Assembly: GCA_947853665.1 (NCBI GenBank)
Contig: CANTXF010000032.1
Coordinates: forward strand, 1-55,231
Direction: 5' to 3'
Length of the DNA stretch: 55,231 nucleotides
Origin: an uncultured Deferribacterales bacterium
GTDB taxonomy: Bacteria; Chrysiogenota; Deferribacteres; Deferribacterales; Mucispirillaceae
Shown here: positions 42,979 to 52,319 of the stretch, piece after piece
Layout of the letters: every line of letters starts with the position of its first letter
How positions within the stretch are numbered: the stretch's first letter is position 1
Translations under genes and position numbers: made by a program
Notes under the pieces: generated by a model
Database searches by the model: none
What the model was told of the DNA's origin: nothing
What the model saw: only the letters and a program-made list of their open reading frames with translations

Positions 42979-43693
42979 ATTTTATCTCCTTTCTTGCCAG
43001 CTCGTCCGCTCGGGCTTTTTCCGCGACCGACGCAAGCCATTTGTGGTACGGCCTCATTTTTTCGAATACAGAAAACACTGCGTCTGTGAAATCGTCCTTG
43101 TAAAAATCCTTGTTTATGGGCGTTTCGTCGGAAAGATATAGGGATTTGAAAAGAAGCAGATCCTCCATGCCTTTTACCGGGGTAAAGCCTTTGGGCTCTT
43201 TTTTGAGCTTGTCCCCGAATATCTGCCAGTGCTCTTTTTCGGCGGTTTTAAGTATGGCGGCCAGCTCTTTCGCTCCTTTCGGCTCCGTAACGGTTTTTCT
43301 GAATTCGAAAAGCACTTCCGGCGTAAACATGGGCATACCTACCCCTACGGAATAAAACGGCGGCTCTATGTGTAAGTAATAGCACGAGGACTCAAGCCTT
43401 CCTCCGCCCTCCCAGAACATTATGCCCAGGTGTGTCTTAAACGGCGCTTTGCCTCTGTATCTCCTTGCGTCTCTGTAAAGGCGGAATATGGAGCGGTCGA
43501 CTTTAGGCTCGTATATTATTCCGGGAGATATTTTTTTAAGGCGCGGCCCGATTTCCTCCACAAATGCTTTGGCCGGAGCGAGAACGTAGTTTTCGTATCT
43601 GCTCCGGTTGGCTTCGAACCAGTCTTTATTATTGTTTTTTACCAAGTCGGAAAGGAATTTAACCGTTTCCGGCGGAAAATGCCTGAAAGCCAT
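42977..43693 (-). CDS. DUF2461 family protein
   Basis: This 238-residue protein matches DUF2461 along its length: FLSDLVKNNNKDWFEANRSRY near the start, then FRLYRDARRYRGKAPFKTHL near residue 68, GGGRLESSCYYLHIEP and the C-terminal YHKWL. The function of the family is unknown; it is found as a single gene across many phyla. GGGAG precedes the ATG. It converges on the phosphohexomutase gene and is divergent from the SfrB-like gene, with 110 bases between the starts. Confidence 0.9.
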   Translation of the reverse strand: MAFRHFPPETVKFLSDLVKNNNKDWFEANRSRYENYVLAPAKAFVEEIGPRLKKISPGIIYEPKVDRSIFRLYRDARRYRGKAPFKTHLGIMFWEGGGRLESSCYYLHIEPPFYSVGVGMPMFTPEVLFEFRKTVTEPKGAKELAAILKTAEKEHWQIFGDKLKKEPKGFTPVKGMEDLLLFKSLYLSDETPINKDFYKDDFTDAVFSVFEKMRPYHKWLASVAEKARADELARKEIK

Positions 43694-43804
43694 AATCCTT
43701 TGACTCCCTTTTAAGGTTCGTTATTTTTCTTCTTGTTAGAACCGGATAATACCATTATTATCCTTATAATATCAAATATATTTTAGCGTTTATCGGAGAG
43801 GCTG

Positions 43805-45757
43805 ATGCCGAAGGTTGTTTTTGGTTTCAGGAAAGGCGAACGGCTGGACTTCCGCAATGTGAGCGAGCAGGACAGGCCGGAATCTCCTTTTAAATTCGCC
43901 GACGAGGTAAACGGCGAGCAGGTGTTGCTTGTAATAAGCTGGCACGGTTTTCTTGTTTACGATATAGGGGTCGATATAGCCGCCGCCATGGCGGAGTTTA
44001 TGCGGTATGTCAGCTCCGAGGGCTGCTGCGGCAGGTGTATTCCCGGCAAAAACGGAACCACCGCTCTGGCCGAAAAGCTGGTGGAGCTGCGGGAAAACCC
44101 GACTTACGAAGGGCTGAACGAAGCCATAGAGCTGGCCGAATCCATAAGGGCCACGTCTAAATGCAGCCTTGCCCCGTCCTCCGTAAAGATCGTGATATCT
44201 TTCCTCAAGGAATTTCCCGACCAGCTCCATAAAAACACTTCCGCTCCCAGGCTCAATTATTATCATCATCTTTCCGCGCCCTGCACGGCGGCTTGCCCGG
44301 CAAAGGTGCGCATACCGGAATTTATAGACGACATAAGAAGCAGGCGTTTTCTGCCCGCCCTTTCCACCATAAGGGACACGCTGCCCCTGCCCGGGCTTTG
44401 CGGTAGGGTTTGCCCGCACCCGTGCGAAAAAGTGTGCCGCAGGGGGGAGATAGACGAGCCGGTAAATATTATGAGCCTTAAGCAGGCCGCGTGGAATTAC
44501 GAATATTACAGGCACCAGCCGCCCGCCATTCCGGAAAAAAAAGCTGTGAGCGGCAAGATCTGCGCCGTTATAGGGGCGGGCCCGGCGGGGCTTACGGCTG
44601 CTTATTATCTGGCTCTTGCCGGGCACCGGGTGGATATTTTCGATATGCTTGCCGAGCCTGGCGGCATGGCCGCGGTAGGCATACCGGATTTCCGCCAGCC
44701 CAGGGAGCTTCTGGCCCACGAGGTCAATATAATACGTTCTCTGGGCGTTAATATCCACTATAACAGGAAACTGGGAGAGGATATATCCGTTAAATACCTT
44801 AAAACCACTTACGATTCCACTCTCATCGCCGTTGGGGCATGGAAGCCCCAGGAAAGCGGCATCGCGGATTCAGACGGCATATCCGGGGTAATGGAAAGCG
44901 GTATAGGCTTTCTGCGTGAGGTGGCGGAAGGGGGAGTGCCTCTTGAAAAGGGCGAGAAGGTGCTTGTCGTAGGCGGGGGCAACACGGCCATAGACTGCGC
45001 CCGCACTGCCTTAAGGCTTGGGGCGGATGTTGCCCTGCTTTACAGGCGCTCTCGGAGCGAGATGCCTGCGGAGCCTGATGAGGTTGCGGACGCGGAGGAG
45101 GAGGGAGTGGAGCTTATGATGCTTACCGCCCCTGTAAGGGCCGTTTCCGAAAACGGAAAGCTCACCGGTCTTGAATGCGTCAGAATGCGTCTGGGTTCTC
45201 CCGACGCTACGGGCCGCAGAAGCCCGGAGGTAGTGTTCGGCTCCAATTTTATCGTTCCGTGCGACAGGGTCATTCCCGCAATAGGCCAGAAGCCGGATTT
45301 ATCCTTTATAGGTGGCGGAGATGAAATAGGCGTATCCAGATGGAGCACTATCGAGGTGTCGGATATTTTTCATAATACGGGTTTGCCCGGATTTTTTGCC
45401 GCGGGGGACTGCATCTCCGGCCCCAATACTGTGGTCCGTGCCGTAGGGTCCGGCCGCTGGGCCGCCAAAATGATGGACAGATATATGACTAAAGGCCGCG
45501 TTTACCTTGAACCTGAGGAGGTAATAGAGCTGGCCCTTTACGAAAATAAGATATTCGAATACGGCGAGGAGGCGGAGACAGCCCCGGCGTCTCCCCGGAA
45601 CAATATGGAAAAAATACCCATGGAAGAGCGGCTTTCCACTTTTAACGAAATAAACGTGCCTTTCGGCGAGATCACCGCTTCCAGGGAAGCCAAGCGCTGC
45701 CTCAGATGTATGCGTATAGGGATGTTCGGCACGCAGAAAAAAGGAGCCGGAAGATGA
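43805..45757 (+). CDS. SfrB-like NAD(P)H oxidoreductase (NuoF-type Fe-S domain fused to GltD-type flavoprotein)
   Basis: Residues 1-130 resemble the Fe-S end of NuoF (EGCCGRCIPGKNGT, near residue 77). Residues from about 150 are a glutamate-synthase small-subunit-type flavoprotein: Cys clusters (APCTAACPAKVRIPEF and LCGRVCPHPCEKVC), an FAD motif (AVIGAGPAGLTAAYYLA), an NAD(P) motif (VLVVGGGNTAIDCARTA) and the end block GFFAAGDCISGPNTVV. The Geobacter SfrAB pair, which oxidises NADPH, has this architecture. The gene overlaps the SfrA-like gene by four bases (ATGA). Expected role: electron transfer between NAD(P)H and Fe-S carriers in the cytoplasm. GGAGAGG precedes the ATG. Confidence 0.85.
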   Translation: MPKVVFGFRKGERLDFRNVSEQDRPESPFKFADEVNGEQVLLVISWHGFLVYDIGVDIAAAMAEFMRYVSSEGCCGRCIPGKNGTTALAEKLVELRENPTYEGLNEAIELAESIRATSKCSLAPSSVKIVISFLKEFPDQLHKNTSAPRLNYYHHLSAPCTAACPAKVRIPEFIDDIRSRRFLPALSTIRDTLPLPGLCGRVCPHPCEKVCRRGEIDEPVNIMSLKQAAWNYEYYRHQPPAIPEKKAVSGKICAVIGAGPAGLTAAYYLALAGHRVDIFDMLAEPGGMAAVGIPDFRQPRELLAHEVNIIRSLGVNIHYNRKLGEDISVKYLKTTYDSTLIAVGAWKPQESGIADSDGISGVMESGIGFLREVAEGGVPLEKGEKVLVVGGGNTAIDCARTALRLGADVALLYRRSRSEMPAEPDEVADAEEEGVELMMLTAPVRAVSENGKLTGLECVRMRLGSPDATGRRSPEVVFGSNFIVPCDRVIPAIGQKPDLSFIGGGDEIGVSRWSTIEVSDIFHNTGLPGFFAAGDCISGPNTVVRAVGSGRWAAKMMDRYMTKGRVYLEPEEVIELALYENKIFEYGEEAETAPASPRNNMEKIPMEERLSTFNEINVPFGEITASREAKRCLRCMRIGMFGTQKKGAGR

Positions 45758-47910
45758 CTGGAAATATGATTATAGACGGCAGGCAGTGCGATTTTTCGGA
45801 AGGCGACACGATACTGGACGTGGCTTTAAGGAACGGCATAAATATTCCCGTTCTCTGTTATCTTAAGGATATAGCTGAAACCGGAGCTTGCAGGATATGC
45901 CTTGTGGAGGTGGAGGGTGTGCCTGTCCCCGTGGCTTCCTGCGCCACCTACGCGGCCGAAGGCATGTCCGTACGCACGGATACGGAGGAGGTGCGCCGCC
46001 ACAGGCTAAGCGCCCTCGAATTTATATTGCTGAAGCACCCCCTCGAATGCGGCACCTGCGAAAATAACGGAGACTGCCGCCTTCAGGATATAGCCAGGCT
46101 TTTAGGCGTTTCGGAGGTTAAGGGGGCGGTTCCTGGCCCCAGGGAGCGGCTGGACGACTGGAATATGCTGTGGTACAACCGTTCCTCCTGCGTTTTATGC
46201 CAGCGCTGCGCTAAAGTATGCCGGGAGGTTACTGGCTGCGGCGCTCTCGAAATATATTCCAGAGGCAGCGAAACACACATGGCGCCTGCCTGCGGGGACG
46301 ATCTCCACTGCGATTTCTGCGGGATATGCGCCGACGTCTGCCCCGTGGGAGCCATTATTGACAAGCCTTTTAAATATTCCGTAAAGGTATGGGGGCTTTC
46401 CAATATACATACTTCCTGCGCTTTTTGCCCCGTGGGGTGCCGCCTTAATTACGGGGTTTACGGCGGAGCCATACACCGGGTGCGCCGCAGCGGGGACGGC
46501 TACACCTGCTCCAAAGGACGCTACGGTTTTAAATATATAGAAAGCGCGAAGCGCCTCAAATACCCGGTTATAAAGCGGGACGGCGCTTTTACCAAAACAT
46601 CGTGGGGAGCGGCGGTGGAAGCGGTCCACGACGCCATTATGAAATACGGCCCGGAAAACAGCCTTATAGTCGCAGGCAGCAGGCTTACCAATGAGGAGCT
46701 ATATAATTTTTACAGCCTTTCGGTAAAGACCGGCATGAAATTCATTACGGAGGCCGAGTATTATTTCGGCCCCTTTATGAGGAAATTTAAGGAAAAGTTC
46801 GGCCATTTTGAAAGCTACGGCACTTTAAAGGATATAGAAACCTCCGAGGTGATATTCGTTATCGGGGCGGATTTTGCCAGAGAGTGCGTGGGCATAAAAT
46901 GGCGGGTGCTTAAAGCCGCCACTAAAAACGACGCCAAGGTCATAACAGTAGGCCTGCAGCGATACGAGTACGACGAGCAGACTTACGCCAGCATTATCGC
47001 CGACTACGGCGACTTTGCCGGAGAGCTTGAAAATATAAAGAACGGCGGCGGCATTTACGCATCCATAAGGGACTATATAAAAGGCGCTCAAAGCGTGGCC
47101 GTTATAGTCGGCAACGAATATTTCTGCGGCGAGGAGCGTCAGGAGGCGGTTCTTGCCTTCGCTGATTTTATCGGCGCCGATAAGCTCAAAGTTTTTATGC
47201 CGGCAAGCGACAAGGTAAATTACGTGTGCGCTCTTTACGCGGGAGGAAATACGCAGGCCGAGATAGAGGAGCTTAAGCCCAAGGCCGTTTTCGCCATGGC
47301 TGTAAACCCGGGCAGAGGTAAGCTCGAAGCGTTGGGTAAGGTTATCCGGGAGGCGGAGTTCTACGCCACCCCCGATCTTTTTATAACCGGGATAGTAAAA
47401 GATGCGGACGTGGTGATGCCCGTGCAGGCGTCTTTAGAGGGCGAGGGCACATATATCACTCTCGACGGCCGCTTAAACAGGATAAAACGGGTTGTTGAGC
47501 CTCCCGCCGGAACGAAATCGAACTCCCAGATAGCCGAGCAGCTTGCCATGCTTTTCCGCAAAAAGGCAGACCCGGATCACAGGTCCGTCTTTATGCGCCA
47601 TGCGGAGGATTTCGGTTTTAAACCGGAGGATCTGGACAGTAAGGGCGAGGTTTTCAGAAAAAAGGAAAGGTTTTTTAACCCTACGGAATATAAATACGAA
47701 CCGCCGGAAAAGAAAAACAAGGTGGTTTACGTAAATCCCCGCCACCACGAAGGGGCCCTTACGAGAATACTGGAGGCGGACCCTGAAGATTTGGGCCTGC
47801 CGCTTTTTCCGGATGTCGAAGTGGTAATAAAGCCGGGGGTCTGCCGTTCCGGAATAGACGCGGAGAATATCGCCAAAGGGGTGGCTCTTGTGCCCAGAGG
47901 CGAGCTTTAA
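45754..47910 (+). CDS. SfrA-like / NuoG-type Fe-S molybdopterin-fold subunit
   Basis: This 718-residue protein has an N-terminal [2Fe-2S] domain (CYLKDIAETGACRICLVEVEG region, key Cys at about 33, 44, 47 and 62) and a NuoG-like His-Cys site (HPLECGTCENNGDC). Two [4Fe-4S] groups follow (CVLCQRCAKVC and CDFCGICADVCP), then a molybdopterin-oxidoreductase fold with its own Fe-S site (CAFCPVGCRLNYG). The catalytic molybdenum ligand region is not evident, so the fold may be structural, as in NuoG. ATG 45754 overlaps the upstream stop; an earlier in-frame start would lie inside the upstream gene. It forms the electron-transfer subunit with the SfrB-like flavoprotein. The alternative is a partner of a formate dehydrogenase, but no such gene is near. 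Confidence 0.85.
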   Translation: MTGNMIIDGRQCDFSEGDTILDVALRNGINIPVLCYLKDIAETGACRICLVEVEGVPVPVASCATYAAEGMSVRTDTEEVRRHRLSALEFILLKHPLECGTCENNGDCRLQDIARLLGVSEVKGAVPGPRERLDDWNMLWYNRSSCVLCQRCAKVCREVTGCGALEIYSRGSETHMAPACGDDLHCDFCGICADVCPVGAIIDKPFKYSVKVWGLSNIHTSCAFCPVGCRLNYGVYGGAIHRVRRSGDGYTCSKGRYGFKYIESAKRLKYPVIKRDGAFTKTSWGAAVEAVHDAIMKYGPENSLIVAGSRLTNEELYNFYSLSVKTGMKFITEAEYYFGPFMRKFKEKFGHFESYGTLKDIETSEVIFVIGADFARECVGIKWRVLKAATKNDAKVITVGLQRYEYDEQTYASIIADYGDFAGELENIKNGGGIYASIRDYIKGAQSVAVIVGNEYFCGEERQEAVLAFADFIGADKLKVFMPASDKVNYVCALYAGGNTQAEIEELKPKAVFAMAVNPGRGKLEALGKVIREAEFYATPDLFITGIVKDADVVMPVQASLEGEGTYITLDGRLNRIKRVVEPPAGTKSNSQIAEQLAMLFRKKADPDHRSVFMRHAEDFGFKPEDLDSKGEVFRKKERFFNPTEYKYEPPEKKNKVVYVNPRHHEGALTRILEADPEDLGLPLFPDVEVVIKPGVCRSGIDAENIAKGVALVPRGEL

Positions 47911-48434
47911 GGCCGCTAAACCACGCGCATTATTTTTTGACGGGGCGTATTAATGCCGCAAACGGAACGATTCACTCCTTCTTTAACAGAATGATTTCCC
48001 GCGCAGTTCAATACTTGTGCTGGCCTGCGCCGTGGGATTATTACAGATGGGCCGACGGAATTTTTTACCGGTTATGCCTTAATACGGATCGCTACGGTAA
48101 ATGATTATAGTATCGGCTCTGACGTGTCAAAAAAGGATGGGGCGGGATTATTATATATTAAAAAGGCGGCTATCCCCTAAAGTAGATAGTTATGGCAAAT
48201 AATTATAATAATGCTTATCAGCCGTCAAAAACATTCATAATAAGATCTGCTCAGGCAAGGCAAACTTATGCGCAAGCCCCTTTAGACAGTGCCCAGCCAA
48301 ACGCTTTTAGTCTTATTATTCATTATCGTGAGCAAGCCCCTATATTATAAGTATTTCCAATAACTTTATTAATCTGCGTAAGGGTATAGCTGTCTATAAA
48401 AATACCTGATCAACAATAAGCTGTTCCGGTATTT
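47911..48434. other. Intergenic stretch without a supportable gene
   Basis: About 520 bases between the SfrA-like gene and the HxlR-type gene hold many stops in all frames. The decamer GCAAGCCCCT occurs twice (48272 and 48332). Composition becomes AT-richer after about 48100. I see no RNA gene or mobile element. Confidence 0.5.
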
Positions 48435-48755
48435 TTAACTGTTTTTTTGTTTATATTCCGTTCCCCAGATATCCATAGCGTCAAGGACAGGCTTTAGGCT
48501 GTATCCTGTTTCAGTCAGCGTGTATTCTACGCGGGGCGGAACTTCCGGGTACACTTTGCGGGCAAGCAGACCGTTATCTTCCATTGAACGTAAATTTGCC
48601 GTCAGCACTTTTTGAGAGATGCTTCCCACAGATTTTTTAAGCTCCCCAAACCGTTTCGTGCCGTCCAGCAAATCCCGGATAATCAATACCTTCCAACGGT
48701 TGCCGATTAACGTTAAAGTAGCTTCCACAGGGCAGGCCGGTAAATTTTTTTCCAT
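48435..48755 (-). CDS. HxlR-family transcriptional regulator
   Basis: This 106-residue winged-helix regulator has the family opening CPVEATLTLIGNRWKVLII, the recognition-helix region RFGELKKSVGSISQKVLTANLR and the wing VPPRVEYTLTETGYSL. The Cys near the start (residue 8) is the thiol that often senses electrophiles or oxidants in HxlR/YodB-type proteins. It is divergent from an NAD(P)-binding protein gene, with two palindromes between them, so it probably represses that gene and itself until oxidised or alkylated. Confidence 0.9.
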   Translation of the reverse strand: MEKNLPACPVEATLTLIGNRWKVLIIRDLLDGTKRFGELKKSVGSISQKVLTANLRSMEDNGLLARKVYPEVPPRVEYTLTETGYSLKPVLDAMDIWGTEYKQKNS

Positions 48756-48771
48756 AAAAATCCCTTATTTT

Positions 48772-48823
48772 ACTATAATAGTTTCTTTTTAGTTAGTATA
48801 GCACAATAAAGTGCTTACTTTAT
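48772..48823. promoter_or_regulatory. Two palindromes between HxlR-type regulator and its divergent target
   Basis: ACTAT-A-ATAGT (48772-48782) and ATAAAGT-GCTT-ACTTTAT (48806-48823) lie 16 bp or more upstream of the regulator start. Short inverted repeats of this kind are typical HxlR-family operators; assignment is by position and symmetry only. Confidence 0.55.
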
Positions 48824-48936
48824 ATTTTACTCTTACAGATATATTGTAATCCTGCAAGCGGAAAAAACAAGCCGCAATTAAAATTGATGAGGAAGCTGAA
48901 ATTCCTCCCGCATAAAAAAACACGGAGGCAATTATT

Positions 48937-49566
48937 ATGAAAATCGCAGTTATCTGCGCAAATGGCAAAGCGGGAAAGCTGATCGTAAAGGAAGCTTTAG
49001 ACAGAGGGCTTGACGTTACCGCGGTTGTGCGGGGTGAAAATAAATCCGCCGCTGAAAAGGTTATACAAAAAGACCTGTTTGATCTTACCGCTTCTGATTT
49101 GGAGGGTTTCGATGCCGTAATAGACGCTTTCGGAGCATGGACGCCGGAAACGCTGCCGCAGCACGGCTTATCTCTGAAACATCTTTGCGGCCTTGTAAGC
49201 GGCAGGGACACAAGACTTTTGGTCGTCGGCGGGGCAGGCAGCCTGTATGTAAATCCGGAGCATACAATACGGGTAATGGACGGCGCTGATTTTCCCGACA
49301 TTTTCAAGCCGCTGGCCGGAGAAATGGGGAAAGCACTGGAAGAACTTCGTGCCAGGAATGATGTAAGGTGGACGTATATAAGCCCAGCCGCAGATTTTCA
49401 GGCCGACGGAGTAAGAACCGGGAAATATATTCTTGGAGGAGAGGAATTAACGCTTAATTCCAAAGGAGAGAGCACCGTAAGCTACGCGGATTATGCGGTG
49501 GCTGTGATCGACGAAGCGGTAAAGGGAGATCATATCCGGCGGAGAATTTCCGTTGTGGCCGAATAA
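48937..49566 (+). CDS. NAD(P)-binding oxidoreductase (NmrA/SDR atypical type)
   Basis: This 209-residue protein has a Rossmann fold with the motif ICANGKAGKLIVKEALDRGLDVTAVVR in place of the usual GATGxxG (here ANGKAGK), DLFDLTASDLEGFDAVIDAFGAW, and LLVVGGAGSLYV. It resembles YwnB and similar NmrA-like proteins of 200-215 residues regulated by HxlR or MarR partners. A quinone or electrophile reductase role is common in such pairs but is not proven here. ACGGAGG lies upstream of the ATG. A short GC stem followed by seven T (49592-49617) may end its transcript. Confidence 0.85.
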   Translation: MKIAVICANGKAGKLIVKEALDRGLDVTAVVRGENKSAAEKVIQKDLFDLTASDLEGFDAVIDAFGAWTPETLPQHGLSLKHLCGLVSGRDTRLLVVGGAGSLYVNPEHTIRVMDGADFPDIFKPLAGEMGKALEELRARNDVRWTYISPAADFQADGVRTGKYILGGEELTLNSKGESTVSYADYAVAVIDEAVKGDHIRRRISVVAE

Positions 49567-49619
49567 TAAGGGATATTTGAAAAACCCCATGCCGGAAAGA
49601 CGGCCGGATATTTTTTTCG

Positions 49620-49652
49620 GATAAAAAAAGCCGGGGCAAAAACCCCGGCTTT
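49620..49652 (-). terminator. Terminator of the TRL-like lipoprotein gene
   Basis: AAAGCCGGGG (49627-49636) and CCCCGGCTTT (49643-49652) form a perfect ten-base stem with a six-base loop. Read on the minus strand the stem is followed by a T run, as expected for the lipoprotein gene ending at 49668. Confidence 0.88.
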
Positions 49653-49667
49653 GAAATTCAAACGGTT

Positions 49668-49976
49668 TTATTTGCCGGTAACGATAGTTTCGTAAGTGGA
49701 GTAGAGGAAAAGAATCGTAGTGGCTTTGTGGTCTACGGTGTTTACGGTGGTTATGCCGCCGGCTTTTTTAGCCGCTTCGATAGAGCAGTCGCCGGAGCCT
49801 ATGCCCAGGATGCTTTTGCACATAGCGCGGCCCACTTTATCGCCGGATTGCTCGGTAGTGATACCGCCGGGATAGGTAACGTCTCCGTAAAGAGATATGC
49901 CTACGGGGGAAGGTACTATTGCGCAGCCCGTGAACAGTAATGCGGAGAGAGCGATGAGAGAAAGATACTTCAGCAT
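49668..49976 (-). CDS. TRL-like family lipoprotein
   Basis: This 102-residue protein starts with a lipoprotein signal (MLKYLSLIALSALLFTGC). The mature part has the TRL-like pattern: PVGISLYGDVTYPGG, GRAMCKSILGIGSGDCSIEAAKKAGGI and VDHKATTILFLYSTYETIV. The family was named after a gene near the tRNA locus of Leptospira and has no known function; members are usually made from a single strong gene. Two Cys in the mature part could form a disulphide. ATG 49976 has GAGGTG six bases upstream and starts the signal peptide. Confidence 0.85.
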   Translation of the reverse strand: MLKYLSLIALSALLFTGCAIVPSPVGISLYGDVTYPGGITTEQSGDKVGRAMCKSILGIGSGDCSIEAAKKAGGITTVNTVDHKATTILFLYSTYETIVTGK

Positions 49977-50062
49977 TGTTACACCTCGTGTTTTTATTCG
50001 CCCTTCTGGACGATAACATAGACACACTATATCCTAACCGCCCGGATTGTCAATCCTTAAAA

Positions 50063-50743
50063 CTATTTGTTAATTACAGCAATCGTTATTATTCCGAAAG
50101 TCATCGGGATAAAGCGGAAGTTTTTAAACCCGGCATCGGCTATCATTTTGCCGTATTCAGGGCGTTTGGGAAATTTATATACCGAATCCGGCAGATATTC
50201 GTATGCGTTTCTGTTCCCGGAGATCAGCCCTCCTATCAGGGGGAGGATTTTTTTAAAATAAAAGCGGTATAAGGCGGCAAAGGCTTTATTTTCCGGTTCT
50301 GAAAATTCCAGAATCACAAGTTTTCCGCCGTTTTTAAGCACCCTGTAAAGCTCATAAAGTCCTTTGCTTTTATCCGTAACGTTGCGGAAGCCGAAAGCTA
50401 TCGTGATCCTGTCGAAGGTTTCGTCCCCGAAAGGCAGAAAATGGGCGTCTGCGGCGGTAAAAATCCCGTCGGGTATTTTATTTTTAGCGGCGACGAGCAT
50501 ATTCAGGCTGAAATCTCCCCCGGTAACGCTGGCTCCGGGCGCGCGGCGGCCGATTTCAAGCATCATGTCCCCCGTGCCGCAGGCAAGATCCAGCACCCTG
50601 TGCCCGGTTTCTATTTCCGCCGCCTTTATGGCTTCTTTCCGCCAGGCAACGTCTCTGCGGAAGCTTAACAGCCTGTTTAAAAAATCGTACCGGCCGGCTA
50701 TGCCGTCGAACATAGCCTGTATGTTTTTAGAGCGTTCTTCCAC
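50063..50743 (-). CDS. menG: Demethylmenaquinone methyltransferase
   Basis: This 226-residue SAM-dependent methyltransferase matches MenG/UbiE: MFDGIAGRYDFLNRLLSF at the start, motif I VLDLACGTGDMMLEI, ITIAFGFRNVTDKSKGLYEL, and LEFSEPENKAF followed by PLIGGLISGNRNAYEYLPDS. It methylates demethylmenaquinone to menaquinone (and demethoxyubiquinone in organisms with ubiquinone). In an anaerobe with this gene content menaquinone is the likely quinone. It is the last gene of the minus-strand signalling operon, 14 bases after the SpoIIE-type gene. Confidence 0.95.
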   Translation of the reverse strand: MEERSKNIQAMFDGIAGRYDFLNRLLSFRRDVAWRKEAIKAAEIETGHRVLDLACGTGDMMLEIGRRAPGASVTGGDFSLNMLVAAKNKIPDGIFTAADAHFLPFGDETFDRITIAFGFRNVTDKSKGLYELYRVLKNGGKLVILEFSEPENKAFAALYRFYFKKILPLIGGLISGNRNAYEYLPDSVYKFPKRPEYGKMIADAGFKNFRFIPMTFGIITIAVINK

Positions 50744-50756
50744 TTTTTAAAGATTC

Positions 50757-52319
50757 CTAAAGTTTCATTATTACGCAGGTAAAGTCGTCTTTCTGGGTTT
50801 CCGGGTCCTTTACGAGGGTTTCGTAGAGGTTTTCGGCGGTTCTTTCCGCCGTGGATTTTTCATTTTCTTTCATAATATCCATAAGCCCTTCAAAGTCCGT
50901 GTATTCCAGCAGACCGTCGGTATATGCGAAAAGGGTGCTGCCCTCCGGTATTGCCGCCCTTTTTACTTCGTAATCTTCTTCCATAAGGCCAAGGGGCAGG
51001 TTTTTGGATTCCAGCAGTTCTGCGCCGTTTTCCGTTATAAGGGCCACCGGCTCGTGGCCGCAGTATATATAATCCAGCGTGCGGCTCTCCGTATCGAGTA
51101 TGGCGAAAAAGCCCGTTATGAATTTATCGCCGAAATTTTTTGTCAGAAGAAAGCCGTTAAGGTCGGTAATAAAGTCCCGAAGGTCGTAAAAATCCCTGCC
51201 GGAAAAAAACGCGCTGAGAACGACCGTAAATATTGCGGCGGAGTAGCCTTTTCCGCATACGTCGGCTATGCAGAATTTTATTTTGCCGTCTTTTTTCCTT
51301 ATGTCTATGAAATCCCCTCCGGCCTTTTTAGCCGGACAGTTCATGGCGAAAATATCGCAGCCTTCTATTTCCGGGCGTATTTTCCTCATTACGAATTTAT
51401 TAAGTATTTCAACGGTGCTGTTCATTTCCGTTTCTTCTATTTTGAAACGGGTCATCTGCTCGTGGTTGCGGGCGTTTTCCACCGCGATGGAAACTATTCC
51501 CGACACGAGGGATGAAAACTCCCTGTCCGGCACCACGTCCGACATTACGTTAAAAAGGGCGAATCGTATCCGGCAGGTTTCCTCGTATACGAAAAAAATA
51601 TTTTTGATGTTGAACTTGGACGAACGGCCCATATTTTCCGTAAATTCCGTTCTGTCCAGCTTTTCCATATATTCACGCAGGGAAACTCCCGCGATGAATA
51701 TATTTTTATCCAAGTCGCTTTCTTCCAGGCCTATGCCGCTGAATTTGCCGTCCGCAAGGGCGCATACGGCGTCGGCCGAAAACACTTCCGAAAAGAAAGA
51801 AAGTGAAACGGAGACGACGCTTTCTACCTCGAGGGCTTTAAATATCACTCCGGCCTTTTTTACGAAATCCACCTTTTTCTGGTAGTCTACGTAAAGGTCC
51901 ATGCTTCTGTCTGCGGAAAACAGCTCCGACACTCTTTTGGAGATATAGTCCGAATATCTGTCCAGCTCTTTGGCGGCGGCGTAAGCGCCGTCCGAATGAA
52001 AGGTCACGGCGCACAGGATCCTGTTTTTCGTCCCGAAGAAAAAAGCCCAGGAAATATAAAAACTTTCGTCGAAATAGGACACGGTGCGGTTTACCGGCTT
52101 TCCCCCTCCGGGAAAACCCAGCTCGTATATATCGAAGGCGCCTTTAGCTTCTCCGTTCCTTACCGGCGATGGCTGGCATACGCTGCCAGTAACGCTCCAC
52201 AGGGTAAAAGGGCCCGCTCCGGAGTTTTCAAGCCAGGACGCGAGCCGCTCCTGAAAGTCCTCCGTAGAGTCGGTAAAAAAAAGCCCGAACAGCTCTTCGC
52301 TTATGCTATATGTCCGCAT
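50757..52319 (-). CDS. SpoIIE/RsbU-type PP2C protein phosphatase
   Basis: This 520-residue protein ends in a PP2C-like SpoIIE domain (about 315-520) with metal-binding acids in AKKAGGDFIDI and CIADVCGKGYSAAIF, then DYIYCGHEPVALI and TLFAYTDGLLEY. The first 310 residues resemble an unassigned sensory region, perhaps GAF-like, with no membrane segment. Such phosphatases dephosphorylate an anti-sigma-factor antagonist. The start overlaps the end of the HDOD gene by 14 bases, so the two are co-translated. The partner antagonist gene is not in this window. Confidence 0.85.
   Translation of the reverse strand: MRTYSISEELFGLFFTDSTEDFQERLASWLENSGAGPFTLWSVTGSVCQPSPVRNGEAKGAFDIYELGFPGGGKPVNRTVSYFDESFYISWAFFFGTKNRILCAVTFHSDGAYAAAKELDRYSDYISKRVSELFSADRSMDLYVDYQKKVDFVKKAGVIFKALEVESVVSVSLSFFSEVFSADAVCALADGKFSGIGLEESDLDKNIFIAGVSLREYMEKLDRTEFTENMGRSSKFNIKNIFFVYEETCRIRFALFNVMSDVVPDREFSSLVSGIVSIAVENARNHEQMTRFKIEETEMNSTVEILNKFVMRKIRPEIEGCDIFAMNCPAKKAGGDFIDIRKKDGKIKFCIADVCGKGYSAAIFTVVLSAFFSGRDFYDLRDFITDLNGFLLTKNFGDKFITGFFAILDTESRTLDYIYCGHEPVALITENGAELLESKNLPLGLMEEDYEVKRAAIPEGSTLFAYTDGLLEYTDFEGLMDIMKENEKSTAERTAENLYETLVKDPETQKDDFTCVIMKL

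Noticed and set aside
48272-48341. Two copies of GCAAGCCCCT in the 47.9-48.4 kb gap
   Set aside because: Ten bases, two copies, no further structure; not enough to call a repeat or an att site.
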